Origin: Branchiostoma floridae
Taxonomy: Eukaryota; Chordata; Leptocardii; Amphioxiformes; Branchiostomatidae
Assembly: GCF_000003815.2 (NCBI RefSeq)
Contig: NC_049992.1
Location: 14,237,847-14,301,846, forward strand
DNA: 64,000 nucleotides
Direction: 5' to 3'
Part shown: positions 12,865 through 24,017 of the stretch, piece after piece
Position numbering within the stretch: position 1 is the stretch's first letter
Layout: every line of letters begins with the position of its first letter
The notes under the pieces: model-generated
Told to the model about the DNA's origin: nothing
Database searches by the model: none
Seen by the model: the letters and a program-made list of their open reading frames with translations, nothing else
Made by a program: the position numbers and the translations under genes

Positions 12865-12876
12865 CTTGGTTCACTT
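12865..12876 (-). other. 5'UTR part of first coding exon; acceptor at 12877-12878
   Basis: On the minus strand CTTTTACCCTTCAG directly precedes AAGTGAACCAAG and the ATG. This pyrimidine-rich AG acceptor implies at least one upstream non-coding exon for the LAPTM-like gene. Confidence 0.6.
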
Positions 12877-12879
12877 CTG

Positions 12880-15840
12880 AAGGGTAAAAGAACAAGCTTT
12901 AGTTGACAAACACACACAACAGAGATAAACACACATAACAGGATCATTGAATGGGTGACCAATGGACGCGTCTAAATGGACCCTAAAAGTACTGCAATGC
13001 CGACCTCCTTTTCTGAAGCAATGTTCCCTAAAATTTTAGCAAGTGTATTTCAATGTCAAATTATGTTTCCACAGATCTAGTCTCACTGCACTTTGCTCCA
13101 CTTTAAATAATAAATTTTCATTGGTGTGCTACATTTGTGTTTCACATTTTCGAGATATCCCACCTGCACCTTTTCGTTTTCTGTTTTTTTGTTGGTGTTT
13201 TGAGGTCATTAGGGATAATTTTTATGGCTCACTAGCAGGGACAAAAGTAGCTTTTAATGTTGCGAGGACAGGAACACAACGAAGATAGACAACCTTCCCC
13301 ACCAGCCTGGGTTCACGGCTAAACCTTCTGCCCTCCCGTGGCGAGCCATATGAGACACAACAAGCTAATTTTGGCGGCCCAGTGGCACGCCGCTGGCATC
13401 TAGCTTGACCTGGAACGGTCAGGATGGGGCTGGCTGCCAAAAACATAATGTTAGCGCCCGGATTGACATTATAAGGGACCGCTCAGTAAGAGTCCTTGTG
13501 GGTTAAATCAATCTTAACAGTCTAACCCACTGTGAATCTGAGCTATCGTCCATCTTAGTGCTTCACACGTAAAAATGTCAGCAACGAGGAAGGAGAACGG
13601 GACAGAGAGAAATGGAAAAGGTCAGGAAAAGATAAAAAAAGAAACAGAAATACGAAATAAAGAGAGAAAGAAAGAAAGAATATCCATGGTAAAGACAGAA
13701 CATACTAGTAACAGACCAACGAAGGACGAGCTTTGCAACTTGGTAGTACACGTACTAAATTATGGTTAGTCCTTAGAAAGAGTAGAGAATCAGTAGAGTA
13801 GAGTAAAGTAGGGTAGAGTGGAGTAGAGCTCTAACATTCCTGATATGTAACTTCACATGTTCGAACCTTTACTCCTACGCACTTTCCCGCCAGGCAAACC
13901 AGCAGGTCGTTAAAACTTTGTGATATTGACCTTGAGAAATAAAGTGGAGGAATTCCGGGGGTACGGAATCTCACAGGGCGGTGCCCGGGGGAAGCTGGCA
14001 AGGAAGGGGCGAGGCGTTACTCATCAAGGTCGAGGTCAAGGTCAAGGGGTGGGGTCATTAAGGTCCAGGTTAGATACCAAGGAGGAACTAGACTTCATAG
14101 CCCAAGTCAAATCAATATCATTACTACTTTTTGTAGCGAAAAGTATCTGTGGAAAACAGCAAGCTTGACCCTTGAACTTTCAATTTGTGAAATCAGATTT
14201 CTGTGACGAAAAGGATGACGACCTTCAAGAAGATTGGAGTATTTCTCTGGAGAAAAAAAACAGCTGTACATCGAATTTGTTGGACCTTAATTCAAGGTGG
14301 AACCACCCACAGAGTAAGACTATGTGTTCAAAAACTAAATGAAAGAAGTTGTTATACATTGTCAAGCTGATCAAAGTCTAACCAGCCTAACATTTATACT
14401 GTGAAGGAATTGGTATTGGATGATTAGTCGCAATATCGTTAACAGTCCGACAGAACAGAAAATACAATCAAAAGTGCCCAAAATATCAGCGTGACAGATT
14501 TGCACAATAATAAGGTTCGAGTCCCGGGAGCTTGTGCCTGGGATAATGTTTCCCGTATCGCACGACATCTGACGACCTTTGGACTACATAGACCCAGACT
14601 ACCAAGGCAACGCAGGGAATCCTTACATAAACTTGGCCGCGACTGAACTCTACACAGATGAGATGTCACGGCCCAACGCCCCGAATATGGACATTTCTTA
14701 CTCCGCACAAGTGCAACTCGATCCACTCGTGTTTCAAGTACGAATTTTATGTATGTTTCTGTGGTAATGATTGGCTGTGTCGTGTTACTGGTCCCGTGAC
14801 TAGCCTGGGTTTCGGACTTTACGTCTTGGAATACGGAATTATAGCAGTGATCAAACTAGGTCACACAATCACAGTGCCGGTTATACATTGGGGGCAATTC
14901 ATAAGTCCGTACCAATTTTATAGATTCGGAAAAACAAACTGGGACAGAGAACTGGTACTATGACGAATAATCAAAAGGAATAAGGACACAGCAGGTTAAC
15001 TTATGTGAGGTCTTATTATTATTTTCATAACTAAGTAACTTAACCATGCATAGATAATGATATAATGATGATGCATAGAATAGAACATATACTTGAAACC
15101 ATTATCCCAAGATATTTAAACGATTTCTCGTAGTGTTAAAACGCCAAGCAAATAGACCAAAATCTTAAGAGTACAGAAAGACAAGTCGAGGAATAAAACG
15201 TATCCGTGAAACACACATGTACAGTCCAAACAACCAGTGCCTACCAATTATTCCCACGCGTAGGTTACCATATATGCATGGCCAGAGCATGACACACTGA
15301 CACACTAACAGCTCCCGGACAAGAACGTGCCTTACTTTGGGCGTTGTCATAAATGAAACGTGCATCATCATAAAACGCCTAGGATGACCCGACGACACAA
15401 TCACACAATAAACCGATTTCCATGATCATACTCGTATAACGTTACTTGCCAAATGCACGAAAAACTAAGAACTGTTACTGTGTTAGTGAAACAACGACTG
15501 AACATCAGATGTATCAGCGTGTATTTCATCCCATCGAAAAAAGAATGCCCATACGGTATACGGTGCCTCAAACAAATAAACAACGTCATTGCAACATAGG
15601 CGATCAGATTAGGCTAAGAAAGAGAAAAGACTAAGATACTCGAACAAAATGTAAGATTTCAAAACTTCCTTCACGCAACCAACAAGAAATATTTCTAGCA
15701 TCTTTTTCGTTCCAGCCGATGTTTTATCCGCACATCCACTAGTCTAGGGTTGTTTACAACCGTGGCAAGTTTAAAATAGGTCGGTATCTCTGTGACAATT
15801 TGAACAGCTTACCGTTAATTAAAGGGAGACGTTAAAGAAA
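12880..15840. other. Non-coding, probable 5' intron of the LAPTM-like gene
   Basis: The stretch contains a purine-rich segment (about 13575-13690), a GTAGA-type pentamer repeat (about 13790-13826), a cluster of AGGTCA half-sites (14026-14072) and an exon-like open segment at 14567-14740. No complete gene is seen. Confidence 0.4.
14026..14072 (+). promoter_or_regulatory. Cluster of nuclear-receptor half-sites
   Basis: The segment reads AAGGTCGAGGTCAAGGTCAA, then GGGGTGGGGTCATTAAGGTCC. It has several AGGTCA-type half-sites in direct repeat with near-zero spacing, including the extended TCAAGGTCA form bound by monomeric receptors such as ERR or SF-1. Its position inside the probable 5' intron of the LAPTM-like gene makes an enhancer possible. 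Function is inferred from motif only. Confidence 0.3.
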
Positions 15841-15854
15841 GACATAAAACTTAC

Positions 15855-16000
15855 TTGAATAAGTGGGAGAGAGGGAAAGTAGCGGAGAGAGTCCAGTCAA
15901 GACGACGGTTTGTTGAAAAGTGCTAGTTGAAAAGAGAAAGTAGACCACACCCAAAGAACCAGGGAAAGTAGACGGGTTGGGCCAAGGGATCACACCTACA
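15855..16000 (-). promoter_or_regulatory. Candidate 5' non-coding exon of the LAPTM-like gene
   Basis: On the minus strand ACTTATTCAA is followed by GTAAGTTT, a strong donor, with the exon end at 15855. The purine-rich exon side contains no conserved frame. The downstream acceptor at 12877-12878 could be its partner. The transcription start is not determined; the block at 21221-21370 is an alternative. Confidence 0.3.
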
Positions 16001-16714
16001 GGGGTGTGATCAAATTCACAAGGAGGGGGAGGGATGGATTAACTTATGAGTCAGTCAGATTGCTGATGTTTCGTACACTTTTTCAAAGTTAAGGACACGC
16101 AACAGAAAGACTTCAATGAATTTAGCATTGACCATGATCAAACATAGCAATATAAAAGATTACAATCTACTGAGGATACCGACAACACCCCTCGAGACGC
16201 AAAACCTTGGACGTTTCCTTTTATCGGTGAAATTGATAGCAGGGTAGCATGTTTATCATCCCGCCAAACTGGGATGTACCACTAACTACATTTTGTATCA
16301 GGAAGGGGAGACAAGAACGACTAAGGACATCTATTCATATGGAAATGACAGGGGTATGGTGTGGATGTTTCTAATGTCTCGTAAACCTCGTCTTGGGTGG
16401 AAAATCTACAAAACTTTACAATGACGACTCTGATAGAAGATGTGGACCATGCAAATACATCTAGTGGTGGGTGTGTCCGCATCAGCCCATGAAACCTGAG
16501 AAATGATTCAGGCCGATGGGAAAAGTGACTCACTCAAAACGCCTACTCTTGACATTCTGCTGTGTTCTGTGTAACCAATTGAAAATACTGTCTATCCCAT
16601 AATGCTCACAGTAGGTCCACACAGAGGTGACGGTAGTAAATACGGCAGAGACTCTAATGGAAGCAAGAAATCGTTCTTAAATCTTTTAGTGTGAGAAAAG
16701 AACCTTCCAGTGCT

Positions 16715-16799
16715 TAGCCTGGATACCAACCTGAAAAATTTCTTTCGTGTTGGGCGAAAGATATTTTTGAGATCGGGCTGGGGTCTGGTAACCAGGTTA
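16715..16799. mobile_element. Hairpin MITE (TAGCCTGG family), degenerate copy
   Basis: Starts TAGCCTGGATACCA and ends TCTGGTAACCAGGTTA; the arms are imperfectly complementary. Flanks TCCAGTGCT (16706-16714) and TCAAGTGCT (16800-16808) match at 8 of 9 bases, a 9-bp target duplication as made by Mutator-like transposases. It is related to the copies at 17162 and 53646. Confidence 0.75.
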
Positions 16800-17161
16800 T
16801 CAAGTGCTGGATATTATCACCAGGGATTTTGACCTCCTTGATATTACTGAACTGTTGTAGAAAATCGTTAAAACCTTTTGTGCACACAAGAAATAGGCAA
16901 CATTTCCTAGCATTTGCTGCTATAGTGTAAGATTTTAGTCTTTAATGCTGATAGCTAAGCTGAAGAACATTACCTTTTAAAACTTGAGTAGACAGTATTT
17001 TTCACGTGGTGAAGATTGTAAATATATTGAATTCATTGATTGATGACTACACGTACTACGGTGGTAAAACTTCCCTCTGTAGGTAAATAGCTACCATCAC
17101 ATATACACACAGAAAATTCAAATTGGGGTGCACTAATTTTAGTCTAACTCTTGTGCAGCCT

Positions 17162-17250
17162 TAGCCTGGATACCAGACACCAGCCCCATCTCAAAAATAT
17201 TTATCGTGTAGATATTTTTGAGATCGGGCTGAGGTCTGGTATCCAGGCTA
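17162..17250. mobile_element. Hairpin MITE (TAGCCTGG family), near-palindromic
   Basis: An 89-bp element whose halves are almost fully complementary: TAGCCTGGATACCAGAC at the left, GTCTGGTATCCAGGCTA at the right, with AAAAATAT and ATATTTTT near the centre. Flanks GTGCAGCCT and GTGCAGACT match at 8 of 9 bases, again a 9-bp duplication. There is no coding capacity. Confidence 0.88.
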
Positions 17251-20200
17251 GTGCAGACTAGATTTCCGGGCACAACCAGAAACACACGCTGCTTCTATCC
17301 CCAATTACAGTGGTTTCCTCTCAGCACCATGTAGTGTTTACAGATGTACTGATAGAACGTGTTGAAATGGTCCTTCTACACACGTCACGCGTACATTGGT
17401 GTAAATCCACTCATAAACTGTTGATTTAAACTGTTCATTGACCGATGGAACTTTGAAAGATGGATGAGGAGGAGGTAGTGAATGTAGTAAGTAGAATGGC
17501 ATGTTGAAACACTACAGTGGAAAGAAAACATGACATAGAAGTTAAAATAAACAGAACTATCGTCACAACCAATCTCCTGAGAAAACATGGTGTCCATGGC
17601 AACAACTTTCCCAGTCGGGACGTCAAAGCTGAAAGAGGCTCTTCTTGGGTATTCAGTGATACGGTGTATATTCTACAACTCTAGTGTTACTGTGTTGAAG
17701 TGAAAAAATGAAACTTATTGGATGTCTTTCCCCTCTAGATCATTGATACTTGGTGAAGACATCTTCGCTAAGAGCCTTCGTTTCAATGTGCTGTCCTTTT
17801 GACAATGAATGTGGAAACCATCTTTCGTTATTTTGAAGTTCCGAGTCTCCCTTTAGTCTTTGGTTTTCGAATTTCGTCCTGACAGACAAGATATCAATCA
17901 CATGTTAACCTCATGATATCAGCATGTGCATCCTTCATTATAATGGTACGGCAGCCCCAAATGTCTAAACGGTTCACCCCTTCAAACTCAGTCCCTGAGA
18001 GCGCCACATTGTCAGCGTCACGTCTGCTGGTAACCTTAGTAACCAGGGGAAGTTGTTCCTCAACCATCTGCTTCCTTCTTAGCTTAAGAGGGCAAGGTCA
18101 TAGGTCAAGGGAGTGATTGACAGACAACAAGCACGCGTTTACTGTCCTGTTTTTGACCACAGCTTTTCCTTTGTCGTTGGTCATTGAAGCAGAACAAAAC
18201 CGACGTAAAAACACATGTCTGAGGATATTGAAAGACACACAAAGCCCTTCATTGAGCTGTTAAGACTCCTTTGACGGTTCCTTTGAAGTACGATTATATC
18301 AGAAGCCGCATGACATTTGTATTCTTGAGCCAACGCTGAAAATATACAACCTTATTGTGCAAATGTTATCGCGGAAACCGCTACTGTAACAAACGGACAC
18401 AAACTTGGCATGAATCTTCTAGACTAGGGAAGTTTCTCTTCTTAGTCCAATTGCTACTGCTAGTTTTCAAAATTCCCAAGTACACGACAATGGTAAGTCT
18501 GGTAAGGAATTACGGTTTTCCGACTGAGACTTTGATATAATTTTACGTAAGTTTTCTCAGTAGATAGTATTTTCATCTAACAGTTCAGTTCAGTTCACCT
18601 TTATTTATACTGGTAAACAGTGACGTACCTTCAAATTTCCAAGTTTTCTCGAATTAATTCATGAATAAGTCATGATACATAGTTCCAAGGAATTTTTAAT
18701 TCCTCTACTTATGTATTGCGATACAAACAAAATTTACATAGTTTGTGGAGAATTGGCTATCACGAAAAACAACAACATTTGAAGGTTCACATAAATATTT
18801 ACCTGACAGCCTACAATGTCAATAACAACAAGTGTGTGTTTGTTGCCAAGCTAAACGGAAGACTTTGTTTTCGTACAGAATCAACTCCATGCAAACTTCG
18901 TGTACTCGCGAAAGATGTACAGAATGCGTGGGGTGACTTAGGCGATATTTTCACACGGCATCATCCTATTTCAGGATCGTCTTGCACAAATAATCACAAG
19001 TTGGGCTGGCATTTCATGGAATCTGATAAACGAACAGGATCCAGCACTATCAAGTTATCAGTTTAGTGAAGTAAATAGATAAAATGGTACCGTAAACGAA
19101 GCAAATAAGTTAATAAAAGAATGATGTCAAAATATCTCAATTGTTTCATAGGCGTTTAATTTCATTTCAAAAAAAAAAATTAATATAAAAACGGAAATTA
19201 ACAAGGTTTATAAGAAAAAAATCCCCCTTAACGTATGAATAAACGTGAAGTTAATTAACAATGTTACTTCTTACGATAAAACCGATGATTGTATACGTAG
19301 CCGCCCATGTCATGTTCATGTATTCATTCGGTATCGTGTTGTAAACAAGATATTCCGAAACCCTTTGCGAGCCTACCTTTACCGGCCGTACTTCGCGAGC
19401 AAACTCAATCCACATGGGCAAAGCTTTTCCAGATGTTTTTCTCGGGGCTCGACCCGATTTTACGACGAAATTCCAGGCCAAACTGTTCCCATATCGCACA
19501 GACACTGGACAGAGGAAGTGCACATGCTCGCTTCTTTGAAGTTGTTCAATTTTTATCGCAACGATTTTGGTACAAACAAATCACTACTAGCCCAGCCTAG
19601 CCCAGTAGACGTTCATTAAATCAATTACGTGTAGCAGAAGGCAGACAGGTCGCCCCGATTCTCGATGTGTTTTGCGGACGACATGAATAGACTGTTATCA
19701 TTGTTTTCAAGATTTTTTTTTCATCACTGAGACCACCCTGACAAATGTAAGACACATTTCTACCTTTGCTGGGCTTTCTACTTTGCTGGATTCCTTAGCT
19801 AGCCAGATTTCATGCGGTCCTTTTTTTGTTCCGACTGTGTCCGCTAGATATGAATACTGTAGAATTAGAGGGGTAGGGACGGGTGGATCTAACACAAGCT
19901 GACCAAGGATAGATCACAACTTCACAAGACTATATTGTTACAGTCGTAATTCATGATCACAACGTAACAATATACTATACCAACAGCATCTGCTTGACTA
20001 AAAGCAAAACGTGTCTATACAGCAATTAGTATCACATTCACACAAAATAACGAAACATAAATGTTCTCTCGTATAAGATTGATTTTGCGACCTAAACACT
20101 ACCTTTTCATATATCACTGTCGTTTCATCAAGTTGAAACAAGACAGAAGTAAAACAAAATAAACTGTATTTGAGCAAGACGTGTTTCATAGCGACTTAAA

Positions 20201-21220
20201 TGCACTTCTTGATGGCATTACGTATACACTAGTACTTGTGCGTTTGGATCAACAACACAAATACAACTCGTCTGCCCTTCCATTTAGTCAAACAGGTCTT
20301 TCATAGACCATTAAAAGTACATAAACGATGTGCATTGAAACTTAAGTGTTTACTCCATGGACGGACACGCCCCTTTGATCAGTGCAACTCACATATCACC
20401 CATAACAGAACGATATGCGCCACATTCCGGGAAGATAATCCAGGAAAGGCTTTTAAAGGTATGCTACGTAATCATCTTTGTGTCCCCCCAAGTTAGACCC
20501 TCCTGGTTGTAAGTAACAACTTCCAGGCCTCCAGTAGGCACCCTAGGGGGTGGGCTAATGAGTTTTTCACACTCCAGCTGGCTACAGGGGAAGATCTTCT
20601 TCTTTTCAAACACTCAATTTTTTTTCACATCAAAATAGGATATAATCATGCACTTAGTCTATTTTGTAGGGTATCAATAAGCTGAGGTTACATTCCCTTC
20701 AAAACTGCAAGAAATCTTGCAAAGATTACGTTTTTCAAAAACTCTGGTGCAACTGTCATCAGACACCCCACTGTGCAGTCGGGTACACAAGACACTGATA
20801 AGCCAGATGTGGGCGTGTTTCCCTAGGAAGCATGGAGGTCCATGTAGGAAGATCACAGGTGGAGACATCATCTGACATGTTTGTATGATGCACTGATGTT
20901 GCAACCTCTCTCACTGAGCCTTGATATTCAATGCTAAAGGGTAGACTTAGCTTACTATGTAAAGAAATGGCAGGAAAATCTACTTTTTGTATTGTCCAAA
21001 TATTACGTAGCATAGCTTTAACGAACGATCATCGCATACCGTCACAATACTTAGCATTGGTACCATTGTAACGGTAGCAATTACGGGAGCAAGCTGTGTA
21101 AGATACTAGGGAATACATTCGTTGAATTCTCTGTATACCATCAAGCAAAAACGGTGTCAAAGGAGTATCTAAATTCTCAATGTAAAGTACAGTAGTCATG
21201 ACAATGAATGACAGACATAC

Positions 21221-21370
21221 CTTGCAAACGACGGTTGGAAATTCAGGTAAGAGCACGTATGTCCACTCCAGATGAGTCCAACTGAAAGCCGAGGACTTTA
21301 GATGGGGCCCGGGGAGAGGAACGCTCGCGCGACTTGAGTCCTCCTCTTCCACACAACAAACTGCCAACTC
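21221..21370 (-). promoter_or_regulatory. Candidate promoter and first non-coding exon, minus strand
   Basis: On the minus strand a GC-rich exon-like block ends TTTGCAAG followed by GTATGTCTG, a strong donor (exon end 21221). Just upstream in transcription direction, at about 21371-21440, lie an E2F-like TTTCCCGCGC and two CCAAT boxes (near 21397 and 21437). The block has no ATG in its long open frame, so it would be 5'UTR. The next minus-strand gene is the LAPTM-like gene 8.4 kb away, a possible but unproven partner. Confidence 0.38.
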
Positions 21371-21449
21371 CTCCGCGAAGCGCGGGAAACACTCCCATTG
21401 GTCAATTTGAAGTCAAGCCACCTTTGCTGTGCTACGATTGGTGTAAAGA

Positions 21450-22560
21450 ACACATGTGATTGACGCACTCGGCATTCCTTGTGAGGAATCTGATATCACA
21501 GCTGTCTGGAACGTACAAACCTTATTTGTGCAAGGGGAGGGGGCGTGGGAGGGGTGAATGAGAGTTTTATAACCGTGAACATGGTTCTTGTCAGTACAAG
21601 TTTGGCTTAACGTCACTTTTTATAGCGCCAGATGCAAGCCTGGTTTTTATCAGGTCGACATATCGCAGAGAAAGACGAAATAAGAACTTGCTGCATCTCT
21701 TTCCTCGATCTTTAAACTACAGTTCTCACTAGCTTTCCTTGATGTTGTCATTTTTTTCGACCATTGAAATTAATTGATGATCCCACCAAAGCACCATTGA
21801 ATTGGCTTCTATGTGGCAACAATTATTACTGACGATTAGGAAGCAACAATACTCTAGGAGGCCTTCTGCAATTTGACAACCCCCCGAAAGGGGTCGTGCC
21901 TTCATCAGTGATTTTGATCCACCTTCTCCATGTATGTACACGACTTTGTCTGAGCAAATTTGGGACTATCAGATCCTATCAGTGAAGCAAAACTGAACAA
22001 TAAAATGTTATGCACCATTACATTGGCCTGACCGCTTTCAAGTTTATTTTTGTCAATCTTTCTTGATTCTTGTAGGCCATTACTATTATCATTCAAAGCA
22101 AAGCTCTATGCTTAGCTTGTTACCTGGTAGTTCGCACCATTCGATCGGATTTTAAATTGTTGAGGTATGAGTCAAGTTCAGGAGGTCAAGAAAGAAAGTG
22201 AGCAGAAAGTTGTTGGCTTAGCGTAAAGGGGGTATGTTTTCAACTCCCCATCGAAGCAAAATTGATATACGGCTTTACAGATAAGATTTTAACGTTATTT
22301 TCGCTATTTTAGGGTAATTTTTTGTTCTTTTTATTAGACGTAGGCGTAACCTGCCTGTCTGTCTTTTGATTTAATTGTCAAACCTGTTTAGAAAAAAAAA
22401 ATGAACTCGACATGTGTGCGGAACACTGTGACACTATTTAAGAATCAGGATACACAGGTGGCTATATTAAACTAACCTAAATCTATGTTTCCCGAAGGCC
22501 TTGCCCTGCCCAGCAATTATTCTACAAACATGTAAGTTATTATAATGTTACAGTTTAGTT
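21450..22560. other. No gene recognised
   Basis: Non-coding sequence upstream of the CCAAT/E2F block. A short hairpin (CCCCCCGAAAGGGG) lies at about 21879-21892. No exon-like segment was found. Confidence 0.45.
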
Positions 22561-23630
22561 CATTACCTCCATGAAATGTCATGGAGGTTATATTTTACCC
22601 CGCGTTTGTCTGTCTGTCTGTCTGTCTGTGTGTGTGTAAACAAAATAACTCATGAACGGTTGGGTGGATTGGTTTCATACTTGGTGTGTTGGTAGTGTCT
22701 GACGAAAGCTGGAAATGATTAGATTTTGGACCCCCTAGCGACTCTCCTTGGTACTGCAGCGCAACTTCCGGTTTTGCTATCTCGGTGTTCTGAACATGCT
22801 ATGGTCACGATTTTTTAGTATTAGACAGCTCTTGTGCTCAGGAAGAAATGACATAAGTTTGGGCCCCCTAGCGTCTAGTTTTGGGATAGCAGGGGCATTT
22901 TTGTCAAAAACTTCTGACGAGGATAACTCAAGAAGGGAACAACGGATTTTCATGATTTTTGGTATGTAGGTACCTTAGACAATGTTGTACAAGATAAAAT
23001 ACTAATCATGCAAACTAGGAGTACATTTGCATAATTAATGAAAATATTCTATCATAGCAGTTTTTCAATTTATCTCTTGTCATGGACGTGATATGGTCGT
23101 GACATTTAAGTGGTATATAGCTTTTAGCGTCATGAAAAAGTGGGGCAAGTTTCAGTCCCCTAACATTTAATTGTGGGACTGCAGGGGCGTTTTTGTCAAG
23201 ACACTCCAAAGAGGATAACTGCAGAAAGGAACGACGGATTGCCTGCATTTTAGGCATGCAGGTAGCTTAGGCAAAGATGTTAATAATGATGTACATGTTA
23301 TGCAAATGAGGACTTAATTTGCATAATTAATGAGGAAATTGTATAGTTTCATTGTTTTCAATAACTGGACCTCAATACATGTAACACATGTTAATTATGA
23401 TAGGTGGAATATAAGCAGATACCAAATATGATAATGAGGAACTTATTTGCATAATTTATGTAAAAATTCAAAACCGCTTTATGATCAATAATGGGAATTT
23501 TATAATTGTGACATGTGTACGTTAGTCAATGATGAACAACACCATGCATACATAATGTGTTGGTCAATTGCATGAAATTTACGAAAGCTCTAAATTTTCA
23601 TGGAGGTATGAGATCGCCGAACTCTAGTTT
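22561..23630. mobile_element. About 1.07-kb non-autonomous element with CTCCATGA ends
   Basis: The left end carries ACCTCCATGAAATGTCATGGAGGT and the right end TTTTCATGGAGGTATGAG, so the termini are inverted copies of CCTCCATGAAA. The interior holds a (TGTC)n tract at about 22607-22630 and two diverged tandem copies of an about 290-bp unit. Each copy includes TTTTTGTCAA, GAGGATAACT, an ACGGATT segment and TTTGCATAATTAATGA. No transposase frame is present. Class is uncertain: a terminal-inverted-repeat element or a palindrome-capped satellite-like element. Confidence 0.65.
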
Positions 23631-23739
23631 AGATTGTGTATTGGGCATAAAAGTGGATAATTGATATGCCAGACGTCGGTTCGACCACTTTGCCTAAGAA
23701 CATTTGTACGATACCTACCCTGACCTCGAGGTCACAAGT

Positions 23740-23853
23740 TTTCGAAACCCGGAAGTACGTATCACTCACAAATTTACCTGGGAATACGTCAGTAGGTCGA
23801 AGTCCTTGCGCGTAACTTTAAATTTCGTTCAGTAGCGGACATTTTTAGCTCAG
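23740..23853 (+). promoter_or_regulatory. Candidate promoter and 5' non-coding exon of the TCAF-like gene
   Basis: An ETS-type site ACCCGGAAGT lies at about 23747-23756. About 90 bp downstream, TTTTTAGCTCAG is followed by the donor GTAAGAC (exon end 23853). A matching acceptor, TTTCTTTCCACCAG, ends at 23959, 58 nt before the start codon. This gives a spliced 5'UTR with an intron of about 106 nt. No TATA box is evident. Confidence 0.55.
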
Positions 23854-24017
23854 GTAAGACAATCCTGATTGATATTAAGAGACCCAGGACAATATATACA
23901 TAACATTATTTTATATAGTAACGAAATAACGTTATAACGTTATCATTTCTTTCCACCAGTTTACAAGTGGTACAAAGCCAACAGGATCGCAAGTGGAGTA
24001 CTCATTGACGTTGGAAG

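Larger units (their letters stand above)
16010..21220. other. No gene recognised except two hairpin MITEs
   Basis: AT-rich sequence with only short frames. The 116-codon frame at 18716-19066 and the overlapping frames at 19245-19619 lack domains and I regard them as chance. A GC-richer patch at about 19365-19520 is open on both strands and ends in a possible minus-strand donor; it stays unassigned. Confidence 0.45.

Noticed and set aside
18716-19619. Overlapping frames of 90-124 codons on both strands
   Set aside because: Several frames open at once in a GC-richer patch, without domain or consistent splice borders.
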